Shown piece by piece: positions 25,517 through 37,197 of a DNA stretch of 64,000 nt (the stretch's first letter is position 1; each line of letters starts with the position of its first letter). Both the position numbers and the translations under genes were made by a program. This DNA is from Amycolatopsis arida. GTDB lineage: Bacteria > Actinomycetota > Actinomycetes > Mycobacteriales > Pseudonocardiaceae. Under the pieces are notes generated by a model that saw only the letters and a program-made list of their open reading frames with translations, made no database searches and was not told where the DNA came from. The stretch spans positions 80,774 to 144,773 of the forward strand of contig NZ_FOWW01000012.1 in assembly GCF_900115565.1 (NCBI RefSeq). The letters are read 5' to 3'.

Positions 25517-26203
25517 TCACCAGCCGCGGGCGCGCCACTCGGTGAGTTGGGGGCGCTCCGCGCCGAGGGTGGAGTCGTCGCCGTGGCCGGGGTAGAACCA
25601 GGTCTCGTCCGGCAGCACGGCGAACACCCGCTGCTCGACGTCGTCGATCAGCGACCGGAAGTCCTCCGGGGAGGTGGTCTTGCCCACCCCACCGGGGAAC
25701 AGCGAGTCACCGGTGAACAGGTGCGGCGGCCCGTCCGGGTCGCGGTACAGCAGCGCGATCGACCCCGGCGTGTGGCCGCGCAGGTGGATCACCTCGAGCG
25801 TGCACGCGCCCACGGTCAGCGTGTCGCCGTGCTCGACGAGGAAGTCCGGCGGCACCGGCAGCGGCTCGGCGTCCGCGGGGTGCGCCGCCGTGTTCGCCCC
25901 GTACGCCCCGGCCACCGCGCCGAGCGCCTGCCAGTGGTCCGGATGCCGGTGCGTGGTGACGATGGTGCGCAACGCCGGCCGGTCCGGGCCGTGCCCGACC
26001 AGGTCGGAGATCCGCTCCGGGTCGGCCGCCGCGTCGATCAGCAGCGCCTCGTTGCTCTCCCGGCAGGTCAGCAGGTACGTGTTGTTGTCCATCGCCCCGA
26101 CCGACAGCTTCGTGATGGTCAGCGCGCCCAGGGTCCGCCGGGCGGCGTCCCCGCCCGGGTCCACGTGCCCGGTGTAGGTGTCCACGACGTTCACGTCGCC
26201 CAC
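25517..26203 (-). CDS. MBL-fold metallo-hydrolase (glyoxalase II-like)
   Basis: Cytoplasmic metallo-hydrolase of 228 residues. The metal-binding motif THRHPDHW (HxHxDH class, near residues 86-93) is complete, followed by RGHTPGS, LFTGDSLFPGG and WFYPGHGDD, giving the remaining His and Asp ligands of the two-metal site. The arrangement resembles hydroxyacylglutathione hydrolases and related thioesterases, and actinobacterial homologues may act on mycothiol conjugates. ATG at 26203; rnhA follows closely. Substrate is unproven. Confidence 0.88.
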   Translation of the reverse strand: MGDVNVVDTYTGHVDPGGDAARRTLGALTITKLSVGAMDNNTYLLTCRESNEALLIDAAADPERISDLVGHGPDRPALRTIVTTHRHPDHWQALGAVAGAYGANTAAHPADAEPLPVPPDFLVEHGDTLTVGACTLEVIHLRGHTPGSIALLYRDPDGPPHLFTGDSLFPGGVGKTTSPEDFRSLIDDVEQRVFAVLPDETWFYPGHGDDSTLGAERPQLTEWRARGW

Positions 26204-26300
26204 CGTAGCCGGTCGGCTCCACCGGTTCGACGCCCTCCGACCGCTCGACGTACCCTCGTGGTGCCGCGCCGGGTCCGGCCGGCCGGGGCACCGACCCGTT

Positions 26301-26324
26301 TCTGTCGGTGGTCCCCGCTAGCCT
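26301..26324 (+). promoter_or_regulatory. PafBC-type (RecA-independent) DNA-damage promoter of uvrA
   Basis: TGTCGGTG (26303-26310), 8 nt, TAGCCT (26319-26324) matches the actinobacterial RecA-NDp motif TTGTCRGTG-N8-TANNNT. The uvrA start lies about 50 nt downstream. The first half is identical to that found before uvrB (TGTCGGTGGTCCC shared). Confidence 0.75.
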
Positions 26325-26374
26325 CGCCCCGCCGGATCTCGGCGCTCCACAGCACCAGTTGAAGGGACCCTCGG

Positions 26375-29314
<2,940 letters not shown>

Positions 29315-29321
29315 TGCGAGG

Positions 29322-29786
29322 GTGCCGTTGATCGACTACCGGTTCCACGTGGTGTGGTCGATCGACGCGCCGGTGCCGCGGGTGGCCGACGCGCTCACCG
29401 ACCTGGCCGGGTACCCGTCGTGGTGGCCGGACGTCCGCGCGGTGTGCCGGGTGGACGACGACACCGCGGAGGTGCGCTGCCGCTCGGCGCTGCCGTACGA
29501 GCTGCGGCTGTGGTTGCGCCGCGTCGAGCAGCGGGTCGAGCGGGACCACCGCCGGGGGCGGCTGCGCGTGGCGCTGACCGGCGACCTCGAGGGCTTCGTC
29601 GGGTGCGTGCTCACCGGCCGGCCGGGTGGCACCCGCCTCGACATCGTGCAGCAGGTGGTGGTGCGCAAGCCCGTGCTGCGGTGGCTGTCCCCGCTGGCGC
29701 GACCGCTCTTCCGGGCCAACCACGCGGTGATGATGCGCCGCGGCCGGCACGGCCTGAGCGCGCACCTGACGGCCCGGCCCGGTTGA
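29322..29786 (+). CDS. SRPBCC (START/Bet v1-like) family protein
   Basis: Protein of 154 residues with the helix-grip fold of polyketide-cyclase/ligand-binding proteins: YRFHVVWSIDAPVPRVADALTDLAGYPSWWPDV is the typical first strand plus helices, with WW before the pocket, and a long C-terminal helix (WLSPLARPLFRANHAVMMRRGRHGL) closes it. GTG at 29322 lies 8 nt after the uvrA stop, so it is probably co-transcribed. The ligand is unknown; a hydrophobic small molecule is the family norm. Confidence 0.8.
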   Translation: MPLIDYRFHVVWSIDAPVPRVADALTDLAGYPSWWPDVRAVCRVDDDTAEVRCRSALPYELRLWLRRVEQRVERDHRRGRLRVALTGDLEGFVGCVLTGRPGGTRLDIVQQVVVRKPVLRWLSPLARPLFRANHAVMMRRGRHGLSAHLTARPG

Positions 29787-29821
29787 CCCACCAGATGCGC
29801 GCCGGCCGACCGCAAGCCGCG

Positions 29822-31348
29822 CTACGGGCAGGTCGGCAGGTCCGAGGCGCGGTACGTGGCGGTGAGCTGACGCGGGCGGCCGGGCACGCCGGGCCGGGTC
29901 TGCCACGGGTGCGGCCCGGCCAGCGGCCGGTACTCCACGCCGAGCGCGTCGAGCCGGGGCAGGTGGTGGTCGCGCAGCCGGGGCAGGAACTCCGCGTCGT
30001 CCCGCGGTCCGCTGCTCCACACCACCTCGGCGAACGCCGCCAGCCGCGGGAACACCGCGTAGTCCACCCGGCGCGCCGTGTCGAGGTGTTCCGACCACAC
30101 CTGCGCCTGCGCGCCCAGCACCCGCGCCCGGGCGCCCTCCGGCAGCTCCGGGGGCAGCGGGTCGTAGCGGTAGACGTCGGCCAGCTCCCGGACGAAGCCG
30201 ACCGGGATCGGCTCGTCGGGGTGGTCGGACTGCCGGTGGTCGAGGTAGACGTCCTGCTCCGGGCAGAGCACGACGTCGTGGCCGGCGGTGGCCGCCCGCA
30301 CGGCGGCGCCGGTGCCCCGCCACGACGCGACCACCGCGTCGGCCGGCACCCGCCCGCCGGCGTCGAGGATCTCGTCCCAGCCCAGCGCCCGCCGCCCCCG
30401 CGCGCGCAGGTGCGCCGCCATTCGGCCGAGGAACCAGCCGTGCAGCTCGTGCGGGCCGGCCAGGCCCAGCTCGGCCGCCCGCCGCCGGGACCGCGGGTCG
30501 TGCTCCCACTGCTCGGTCGGGACCTCGTCGCCGCCGATCCCGATCACCGGGGACGGGAAGATCTCCAGCACGGTGTCCAGCACCGCGGTGAAGAACTCCA
30601 CTGTGGACTCCTCGGCGTTGAGCACGTCGTGGCACACCCCCCACGACGTCCACACGTCGAGCTCGCGGTCCGGGTGCACGCCGAGCTCCGGATAGGCGGC
30701 CAGCGCGGCCCGCACGTGCCCGGGCACGTCGATCTCCGGCACCACGGTCACCCCGCGCTCGGCCGCGTAGCCGACGATCTCCCGCAGGTCGTCGCCGGTG
30801 TAGAAGCCGCCGTGCGGCCGCCCGTCCCGGTCCGGGCCGTCGTGCCTGCCCACCATCGACCCGGTCCGCCACGCGCCCACCGAGGTCAGCCGCGGGTAGC
30901 GAGGAATCTCGACCCGCCAGCCCTGGTCGTCGGTGAGGTGCAGGTGCAGCACGTTCAGCTTGTGCGCGCCCAGCAGGTCGACGAACCGCAGCACCTCGGC
31001 CTTGGTGCGGAAGTGCCGGGCGACGTCGAGCAGGCAGCCCCGCCAGCGGAACCGGGGCCAGTCGGTGATCACCCCGCACGCGAGCCGATCCGGTCCAGGG
31101 TGGATGGCCGAGGCGCGGAAGGCGTGCGGGCCGCGCAGCTGCCGCAGGGTCTGCCACGCGTAGTGGGCGCCGGCGGGATCGGCCGCCTCGGCGTACGCGC
31201 CATCCGGGGTGAGGTGCAGCCGGTAGCCCTCGGCCGGCAGGTCCGCCGCGGGGCGCACCTCCAACTCGGTTCCCGCGGGCGGCAGGCACACCCCGGGCGC
31301 CGGCTCGATCCGCACCGGGCGGGGCAGCAGCGTGTCGAAGCCGGGCAC
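29822..31348 (-). CDS. Beta-N-acetylhexosaminidase, GH20, cytoplasmic
   Basis: Removes terminal GlcNAc/GalNAc from oligosaccharides by substrate-assisted catalysis; 508 residues. The N-terminal GH20b-like domain is followed by the TIM barrel with RFRWRGCLLDVARHFR, LHLHLTDDQGWRVEI, PEIDVPGHVRAAL and the catalytic Asp-Glu pair in IGGDEVP (about residues 274-275), and later WDEIL and QAQVWSEH. No signal peptide is present, so it acts on imported oligosaccharides. It is the last gene of the leftward operon behind the sugar ABC transporter, 2 nt from the permease stop. This placement suggests that chitin-derived oligomers are imported and trimmed inside the cell. Confidence 0.93.
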   Translation of the reverse strand: MPGFDTLLPRPVRIEPAPGVCLPPAGTELEVRPAADLPAEGYRLHLTPDGAYAEAADPAGAHYAWQTLRQLRGPHAFRASAIHPGPDRLACGVITDWPRFRWRGCLLDVARHFRTKAEVLRFVDLLGAHKLNVLHLHLTDDQGWRVEIPRYPRLTSVGAWRTGSMVGRHDGPDRDGRPHGGFYTGDDLREIVGYAAERGVTVVPEIDVPGHVRAALAAYPELGVHPDRELDVWTSWGVCHDVLNAEESTVEFFTAVLDTVLEIFPSPVIGIGGDEVPTEQWEHDPRSRRRAAELGLAGPHELHGWFLGRMAAHLRARGRRALGWDEILDAGGRVPADAVVASWRGTGAAVRAATAGHDVVLCPEQDVYLDHRQSDHPDEPIPVGFVRELADVYRYDPLPPELPEGARARVLGAQAQVWSEHLDTARRVDYAVFPRLAAFAEVVWSSGPRDDAEFLPRLRDHHLPRLDALGVEYRPLAGPHPWQTRPGVPGRPRQLTATYRASDLPTCP

Positions 31349-31350
31349 GG

Positions 31351-32238
31351 TTACCCCTTCACCGCGCCGGCCAGCCCGGACACCAGCCGCCGCTGGACGA
31401 GCACGAAGAAGATCAGCACCGGGATCGTCATCAGCGTCGAGCCGGCCATGATCGCGCCCCAGTCGTTCTCCTCGGGCTTGAAGAACACCAGGATCGCCTG
31501 CGGCAGCGTCTGGTTCTCGGTCTTGGAGATGATGAACGTCCTGGCGAACAGGAAGTCGTTCCAGGCGTGGATGAACGACAGCACGCTGACCGCCACCAGC
31601 CCGGGCAGTACCAGCGGGAACAGGATTTGCCAGGTGAACCGCAGCCGGCTGGCGCCGTCCAGCGTCGCGGCCTCCTCCAGCTCGGCCGGCACCGCCGCGA
31701 CGAACCCGCGCAGCATCCAGATCGCCAGCGGCAGGGTGAACGCCAGGTGCACCAGCACCAGCGAGCCGAGCTCGTTCAGCCCGAACGCCGGCGCGACGTC
31801 ACCCACCGAGCGCATCAGGAAGAACAGCGGGATGGTCAGCGCCTCCACCGGCACCATCTGCGCCACCAGCAGCATCACTAGCAGCACCGTGCGGCCGCGG
31901 AACCGGAACCGGGTGAGCGCCACCGCGGCGAGGAACGACAGCAGCAGCGAGCCGGCCACCACCACGACCGCGACGAGCACGCTGTTGACGAAGTAGCGGG
32001 CGAACCCGGCCGCGCCGAGCACCCGCTCGAAGTGCTCCAGGGTGGGGGCCAGCGTCCACGGCCGCGGGTCGGCCGACTGGATCTCGCCGGTCGGCTTGAG
32101 CGCCGACAGCAGCATCCAGTACAGCGGGAACGCGACCAGGCCGGCGACGGCGACCGTCATCACCTCCGCGACGAGCCGGCCGGGCCGGCGCACCCCGCGG
32201 CGCCGCCGGGCCGCGAGCACTGTGGACACCGGGGCCAC
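31351..32238 (-). CDS. Carbohydrate ABC transporter permease (MalG family)
   Basis: Membrane subunit of 295 residues with six predicted helices, starting near residues 24-46 (AEVMTVAVAGLVAFPLYWMLLSALKP). The EAA loop that contacts the ATPase is EEAATLDGASRLRFTWQILFPLVLPG near residues 187-212. CUT1-type permeases pair with a MalF-type partner, encoded just upstream (4 nt gap), and a binding lipoprotein. No ATPase gene is present in the cluster, so a shared MsiK-like multi-sugar ATPase encoded elsewhere is expected, as is usual in actinobacteria. Confidence 0.92.
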   Translation of the reverse strand: MAPVSTVLAARRRRGVRRPGRLVAEVMTVAVAGLVAFPLYWMLLSALKPTGEIQSADPRPWTLAPTLEHFERVLGAAGFARYFVNSVLVAVVVVAGSLLLSFLAAVALTRFRFRGRTVLLVMLLVAQMVPVEALTIPLFFLMRSVGDVAPAFGLNELGSLVLVHLAFTLPLAIWMLRGFVAAVPAELEEAATLDGASRLRFTWQILFPLVLPGLVAVSVLSFIHAWNDFLFARTFIISKTENQTLPQAILVFFKPEENDWGAIMAGSTLMTIPVLIFFVLVQRRLVSGLAGAVKG

Positions 32239-32242
32239 CTCC

Positions 32243-33208
32243 CTACAGCTCCACGCTCTGCCGCTGCGAGCGGACGTACAGCGCGGTGATCGACAGCAGG
32301 ATGAGCGTCATCACCACGCCGATCGCGGCGCCCAACCCGTACTCCGAGCCGGCGAACGCCTGCTGGTAGGCGTAGACGTTGAGCACCAGGTTGCGCCCGG
32401 CCACTCCGCCGCCGTTGGTCATCACGTAGATCTGGGTGAAGATCTTGAAGTCCCAGATGATCGACTGGATCGTGGCGATCAGCAGCAGCGGTCGCAGGAT
32501 CGGCAGGATCACCGCCGTCGCGGTCCGCCGCCACGACGCGCCGTCCAGCGCGGCGGCCTCCAGGACCTCCTCCGGCACCCCCCTGATCCCGGCGTACATC
32601 GTCACGAGCACGAACGGGAACGAGCACCAGATCACCTCCAGCGCCACCAGGCCGAAGGCGCTGTAGGTGCCGTAGGTCCACGAGTGCCCGGCCATGCTCT
32701 CCCAGCCGAGCCCGGCGAGCACCTCGTTGACCAGCCCGAAGTCGGTGTCGAACAGGAACAGCCAGATGTAGGAGCCGGCCATCGCCGGGGTGGCCCACGC
32801 ACCGAGCGCGGCCAGGAACAGCAGCATCCGGGGCACCGCGCGGACCCGGCTGGCGAGTACCGCGAGCGCGGTGCCCAGCAGCAGGCTGCCGACCACGCAC
32901 ACCGCGGCGAAGCCGATCGTCTTCGCCAGCACCACCCAGAACTGCGTGGTGCTCAGCAGCCGGACGTAGTTCTCCAGGCCGAGGAACACCAGCGGCGCGT
33001 TGCCGGCCGCCTCGGCTTGCCCGTAGTCGTACAGCGAGATCAGGACGAGCTGGTACAGCGGGTAGGCCAGCACGCCGAGCAGGAGGACGGCCGCCGGCGC
33101 CAGGTACAGCGCCGCCGGCCGCCCGTCCCGCCGCCGGCGCCGGGCGCGCACCGGTGCCGGCACCCCCGGCCGGACGGTGGGCGCGGGAGCGATCTGCTGG
33201 GTCGCCAT
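32243..33208 (-). CDS. Carbohydrate ABC transporter permease (MalF family)
   Basis: Membrane subunit of 321 residues. A basic N-terminus (VRARRRRRDGR) precedes the first helix (LYLAPAAVLLLGVLAYPLYQLVLISLY); the EAA loop is EVLEAAALDGASWRRTATAVILPILRP. ATG at 33208 is preferred; the open frame continues upstream only as a shadow of the binding-protein gene. It sits 14 nt after the binding lipoprotein gene and 4 nt before the MalG-type partner, so these form one importer. Oligosaccharide specificity, probably chitin-derived, is inferred from the linked GH20. Confidence 0.92.
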   Translation of the reverse strand: MATQQIAPAPTVRPGVPAPVRARRRRRDGRPAALYLAPAAVLLLGVLAYPLYQLVLISLYDYGQAEAAGNAPLVFLGLENYVRLLSTTQFWVVLAKTIGFAAVCVVGSLLLGTALAVLASRVRAVPRMLLFLAALGAWATPAMAGSYIWLFLFDTDFGLVNEVLAGLGWESMAGHSWTYGTYSAFGLVALEVIWCSFPFVLVTMYAGIRGVPEEVLEAAALDGASWRRTATAVILPILRPLLLIATIQSIIWDFKIFTQIYVMTNGGGVAGRNLVLNVYAYQQAFAGSEYGLGAAIGVVMTLILLSITALYVRSQRQSVEL

Positions 33209-33222
33209 CGAGCTGCCCGGCC

Positions 33223-34509
33223 TCAGCCGCCGAACGCGCTGTTCATCTGCTCGGCGGCCACGCCGAGGGCTTCCTCCGGGCGCTGCTCCCCGGTGGCGAT
33301 CCGCTGCACCGCCGTGGGCAGCACGCCCTGCGCGTCGATGCGGGACCACGCCGGGGTGCCGGGCACGAACCGGGTGCCGGACCGCAGCGTCGCGACGAAC
33401 GGCTCGAGGAACGGATCCTGGTCCACCAGGCCGCGTTGCACGCTGCCCAGCGTCGGCAGGTTGCCCATGGCCTCGTACATCCTGCGCTGGTACTCCGGCC
33501 CGCCGAGCAGCTGGACGAACTCCACGGCGAGGCCGCGCCGCTGACTGGCGCCGAATACGCCGAGCAGGTTGCCGCCGGCGAACGCGGGAGCGATGGCGCC
33601 CGGTTCGAAGCCGGGCAGCGGCACCACGGCGTACTTGCCGCCGGCCTCGCCGGCCTCCACGGCCTTGCGGTTGAAGTCGCCGCCGATCGTCATCGCGGCC
33701 TTGCCGCCGGCGAACGCCTGCACGCTCTGTGTCCCGGTGAGGTCGGCGCACTGCTCGGGCGGGCAGATGTCCGGCTGGATCAGCCGGGTGTAGGCGGTCA
33801 CGCCCCGCTGGGCCGCCTCCGAGGTCACCGCGGCGGTCCACCGGCCGCCCTCCTGCCGGGCCAGCTCGCCGCCGGCGGCCCAGAGGAACGGCAGCATCGC
33901 GTAGACGTACTTGCCGCCCACGGAGATGCCGTAGAGGTCGGGCCGCGCGGCGCGGATGGTGCGGGCGGTCTCGGCCAGCTCGTCGAGCGTCGCCGGCGGG
34001 GTCAGTCCGAGCTCGGCGAACACGTCCGTGCGGTAGTAGAGGGCGCGGATGCCGGTGAACCAGGGCAACCCGTAGACCTCGCCGTCCACCCTGGCGGTGT
34101 CCAGCACCGACGGCAGCAGATCATCGCCGTGCTCCCAGGACCGCAACTCGGCCGTCAGGTCGGCCAGCGCGCCGGTCTCGACGTAGCTGGCGACGTCGGT
34201 GTTGCCGAACTCGGCGACATCCGGGGCGTTGGAAGGGTCGTTGAACGCGCCGGCGAACTTGTCGGCGCGGCCTTCCACGGCGACCCACTGCACGTCGACG
34301 TCGACGCCCTCGTGCTCGGCCTCGAACGCGGCGATCGCCTCGTTCACCACGGCTTCCTTCGGCGTGCGGTTGGCCTCGTCGAACAGCCACACCCGCAGCG
34401 TCCCGGTGGTCTCGTCGCCGCCCTCTCCGGCGGGACCGGACTGGGCGGGGCCGCAGCCGGCCACGACGGCGAGCGCGAGCGCGGCGGCCAGGGTTCGGGG
34501 AGTTCTCAT
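33223..34509 (-). CDS. Extracellular sugar-binding lipoprotein (family 1)
   Basis: Binding protein of a CUT1 sugar importer, 428 residues, first gene of the leftward operon. The lipobox VVAGC places acylated C19 after the signal peptide MRTPRTLAAALALAVVAG. The mature part has the SBP_bac_1 pattern: LRVWLFDEANRTPKEAVVNEAIAAFEAEH, a central GLPWFTGIRALYYRTDVFAELGL and KAAMTIGGDFNR. ATG at 34509 lies 10 nt downstream of a pair of TTGCG...GCAA dyads (34520-34556), which are also found in front of the two catabolic operons at 40.2 kb. Confidence 0.93.
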   Translation of the reverse strand: MRTPRTLAAALALAVVAGCGPAQSGPAGEGGDETTGTLRVWLFDEANRTPKEAVVNEAIAAFEAEHEGVDVDVQWVAVEGRADKFAGAFNDPSNAPDVAEFGNTDVASYVETGALADLTAELRSWEHGDDLLPSVLDTARVDGEVYGLPWFTGIRALYYRTDVFAELGLTPPATLDELAETARTIRAARPDLYGISVGGKYVYAMLPFLWAAGGELARQEGGRWTAAVTSEAAQRGVTAYTRLIQPDICPPEQCADLTGTQSVQAFAGGKAAMTIGGDFNRKAVEAGEAGGKYAVVPLPGFEPGAIAPAFAGGNLLGVFGASQRRGLAVEFVQLLGGPEYQRRMYEAMGNLPTLGSVQRGLVDQDPFLEPFVATLRSGTRFVPGTPAWSRIDAQGVLPTAVQRIATGEQRPEEALGVAAEQMNSAFGG

Positions 34510-34519
34510 GGGGACCTCA

Positions 34520-34556
34520 TTGCGTTATCTGCAACAGGAGTTTCGCTATTGGCAAT
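34520..34556. promoter_or_regulatory. Double-dyad operator before the sugar ABC operon
   Basis: TTGCGTTATCTGCAAC (34520-34535) and TTTCGCTATTGGCAAT (34541-34556) are two related dyads whose starts are exactly 21 bp apart, two helical turns. The near-identical pair TTGCGCTATGTGCAAC and TTGCGGGAAGTGCATT lies at 40220-40256 with the same 21-bp step. The local IclR-family protein is the best candidate binder. Binding is inferred from sequence and position. Confidence 0.7.
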
Positions 34557-34618
34557 CGATCGTAGGACTGGACCAGACCACGCACAAGGGTCTAGACCAC
34601 CGGGGCGCAGCGGAAGGC

Positions 34619-35755
34619 TCAGCGGAAAGCGACGATCGCGACCGAGGGCACCGCGACCGACCCGGCGACCGGGCCGGGCAGGCCGGTGCGCGGGTCACGG
34701 GGTAGCCAGGTGACCGTGCCGGAGCGTTGGTTGGCCACGTAGAACCAGCGCTCAGCCGGGTCCAGGGTGAAGTGCCGCGGCCACACCCCGCCGGTGGCGA
34801 CGTTGCCGAGCCGGCGCAGCCGGCGTCCGGCGTTCGTGGTGGCGAACGTCGCGAGGGTGTCCTCGCCGCGGTTGGTGGCGTAGACGAATCGCCCGTCCCG
34901 GGTCACCGCGATCTCCGCCGGGTACTGCGGGGAGGGCGCGTCCGCGGGCACCGTCGGCACCGCGGGGCCGAGCTCGAGCCGGCCGCGCACCGGGTCCCAG
35001 TCCGCGACGGTGACCTCCGGGCGCAGCTCGCCGAGCACGTAGGCGGTCCGGCCGAGCGGGGAGAACGCCAGGTGCCGCGGCCCCGCCCCGGTGGGTAACC
35101 GGGCCTGCTGGTGCCGGGTCAGCGTGCCGCGCGCCGGATCGAGCCGGTACACGTACACCGAGTCCGCGCCGAGGTCGACCGCGAGCACCCAGCGGCCGCT
35201 GGGGTCGGGCAGCACCTGGTGGGCGTGTGGCTCGCGGTCGGTTCCGGTGTGCTGGACGAGGTCGCTGGCCTCGGCGAGGGTGCCGTCCGCGTGGATCGGG
35301 TGCACCACCACCGTGCCGTCGGTGTAGTTCGCGGTCAGCAGGTGCCTCCCACCGGGGTGCACCGACAGGTGCGTCGGCCCGGCACCCCGCGTCGACCGGG
35401 AGCCGAGCACCCGGGGTCGTGCCGGGTCCGTGACGTCCAGCGCGGTGACCGTGCCGTCGGGCACCAGCTCGTTGGTGACGTAGGCGCGGGTGCGGTCGGC
35501 GGAGAACGCGATCCAGGACGCGTCCGGCACGTCGGCGACGGTGCCGGTGACCCGCAGCGCCACGCCTTCCTTCCGGGCGGTCTGCAGCCCGCGTCCGGGG
35601 GGTGAGCCCCAGGTGGAGTAGCTGCCGAGGAGCACGGGGCACCCGTGCCGGGCCGCGCCCGCCTCCGTGGCACCGGCCACCCTGGCGGTGAGGACGGTGC
35701 CGAGCGCGGCGGCACCGGCGGCACCGAGGAACCGGCGGCGATCCATTCCGGTCAT
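34619..35755 (-). CDS. Tat-exported lactonase, seven-bladed beta-propeller family
   Basis: Extracytoplasmic protein of 378 residues of the lactonase family (YbhE/6-phosphogluconolactonase-like, PF10282 type). The N-terminus MTGMDRRRFLGAAGAAALG is a twin-arginine signal (RRRFLG). Propeller repeats are visible as FSADRTRAYVTNE, VHPGGRHLLTANY, FSPLGRTAYVLGE, VTRDGRFVYATNRGED and LDPAERWFYVANQ. ATG at 35755 has AGGAAGG upstream. It is the last gene of the leftward operon beginning at 40205. Because it is exported, it would open a sugar 1,5-lactone outside the cell rather than 6-phosphogluconolactone. This fits oxidised chitin, whose C1-oxidised ends form lactones. Confidence 0.85.
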   Translation of the reverse strand: MTGMDRRRFLGAAGAAALGTVLTARVAGATEAGAARHGCPVLLGSYSTWGSPPGRGLQTARKEGVALRVTGTVADVPDASWIAFSADRTRAYVTNELVPDGTVTALDVTDPARPRVLGSRSTRGAGPTHLSVHPGGRHLLTANYTDGTVVVHPIHADGTLAEASDLVQHTGTDREPHAHQVLPDPSGRWVLAVDLGADSVYVYRLDPARGTLTRHQQARLPTGAGPRHLAFSPLGRTAYVLGELRPEVTVADWDPVRGRLELGPAVPTVPADAPSPQYPAEIAVTRDGRFVYATNRGEDTLATFATTNAGRRLRRLGNVATGGVWPRHFTLDPAERWFYVANQRSGTVTWLPRDPRTGLPGPVAGSVAVPSVAIVAFR

Positions 35756-35778
35756 GAACCTGCCTTCCTGCGAGGGAA

Positions 35779-37197
35779 TCAGACAACTGCCATGAGCAAC
35801 GCCGCCGCCCCGAACCCGGCGACCGACAGGACGGTCTCCAGCACCGTCCAGGTCTTCAGCGTGTCCGACACCGAGATGCCGAAGTAGCGCGAGACGATCC
35901 AGAACCCGCCGTCGTTGACGTGCGAGGCGATGATGGAGCCGGCGGCGATCGCCACCACCAGCAGCGCCAGCTGCGCCTGCGAGTAGCCCAGCTCGGCCAC
36001 GGTGGGCGCGACGATCCCGCTCGTCGTCACGATCGCGACCGTGGCCGAGCCCTGCGCGATCCGCAGGCCGCAGCTGATCACGTACGCGGCGAGGATCACC
36101 GGTAGCCCCGCCGAGTCCAGCGAGCCGGCCACGGCCTTGCCGATCCCGGTGGCGGCGAGCACGGCGCCGAAGAACGCGCCGGCCCCGACCACCAACAGGA
36201 TCATCGCCACCGGGCGCAGCGCGGTCGCGGACAGCTCGGACAGCTCCCGCCCGCTCATCCCGCGCCGGGTGCCGAGCAGCCAGTACGCCAGCAGCACGGC
36301 CAGCGTCAGTGCGACCGCGGGGGTCCCGACGAACGTCGCGACGCCGGCCGTCGCCGAGTCATCGGGCAGCCAGATGCTGCCGAACGTGCCGAGCAGGATC
36401 AGCACCAGCGGCACCGCGATGATCCCGGCGACGAGGCCCAGCGACGGCGGCGGCCGGGTGGCCGCGCCCGGCGCGTCCCTGACCTCGGATCCGCCCAACG
36501 CGGCCAGCATCTCCTCGGGCACCGGAACGTGGATCCGGTTGCCGATCCACGTGGAGAACAGCACCCCGCCGACGAACCAGGCCGGGATCGCGCACGCGGC
36601 ACCCATGAGGATGACCCAGCCGAGCTCGACGTGCAGCAGTCCGGCGGCGGCGACCGGGCCGGGGTGCGGCGGGAGGAACGCGTGGGTGACCGAGAGTCCG
36701 GCCACCAGCGGGAGGCAGTAGAGCAGGATCGACCGGCCGCCCTGCTTCGCGGCCACGTACACCAGCGGCGCGAGCACGAAGATGCCGATGTCGAAGAACA
36801 CCGGGATGCCGAAGATCAGCCCGGCGATGCCCATCGCCAGCGGCGCCCGCCGCTCGCCGAAGGCGCGCAGCAGTGCCGAGGTGAGCACCCTCGCCCCGCC
36901 GGAGCGCTCCAGGATCGCGCCGAGCAGCGTGCCGAGTCCGATGATCGCCGCGATGTGCCCGAGGACGCCGCCGAAGCCCTTCTCCAGCAGCGAGTCCGAC
37001 GCCTTCTGCGCCGAGCCGACGATGGTGCCCACCGGCAGCCCGGCGGCCAGCGCGGTGAGCAGCCCGATGACGAGCAACGCGATGAACGGCTCCATCCGGA
37101 ACCGGATGATGAGCAGCAGCAGCGCCGCGATCGCGACGGCCGCGAGGGTGAGCAGGCCGCCCGTGGAGTGCTGCAGCCAGTCGACGAACGCCGTCAC
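35779..37197 (-). CDS. GntP-family gluconate/sugar-acid permease
   Basis: Secondary transporter of 472 residues with about twelve hydrophobic segments, of the gluconate:H+ symporter (GntP) family. Typical sequences include IAAIIGLGTLLGAILERSGGA, GIPVFFDIGIFVLAPLVYV, THAFLPPHPGPVAAAGLLHV and ASHVNDGGFWIVSRYFG. GTG at 37197 overlaps the TGA of the amidohydrolase gene by 4 nt (GTGA), so translation is coupled. Members import aldonic acids. Here N-acetylglucosaminate or glucosaminate is proposed from the neighbouring deacylase, PLP enzyme and PfkB kinase. Confidence 0.92.
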   Translation of the reverse strand: MTAFVDWLQHSTGGLLTLAAVAIAALLLLIIRFRMEPFIALLVIGLLTALAAGLPVGTIVGSAQKASDSLLEKGFGGVLGHIAAIIGLGTLLGAILERSGGARVLTSALLRAFGERRAPLAMGIAGLIFGIPVFFDIGIFVLAPLVYVAAKQGGRSILLYCLPLVAGLSVTHAFLPPHPGPVAAAGLLHVELGWVILMGAACAIPAWFVGGVLFSTWIGNRIHVPVPEEMLAALGGSEVRDAPGAATRPPPSLGLVAGIIAVPLVLILLGTFGSIWLPDDSATAGVATFVGTPAVALTLAVLLAYWLLGTRRGMSGRELSELSATALRPVAMILLVVGAGAFFGAVLAATGIGKAVAGSLDSAGLPVILAAYVISCGLRIAQGSATVAIVTTSGIVAPTVAELGYSQAQLALLVVAIAAGSIIASHVNDGGFWIVSRYFGISVSDTLKTWTVLETVLSVAGFGAAALLMAVV

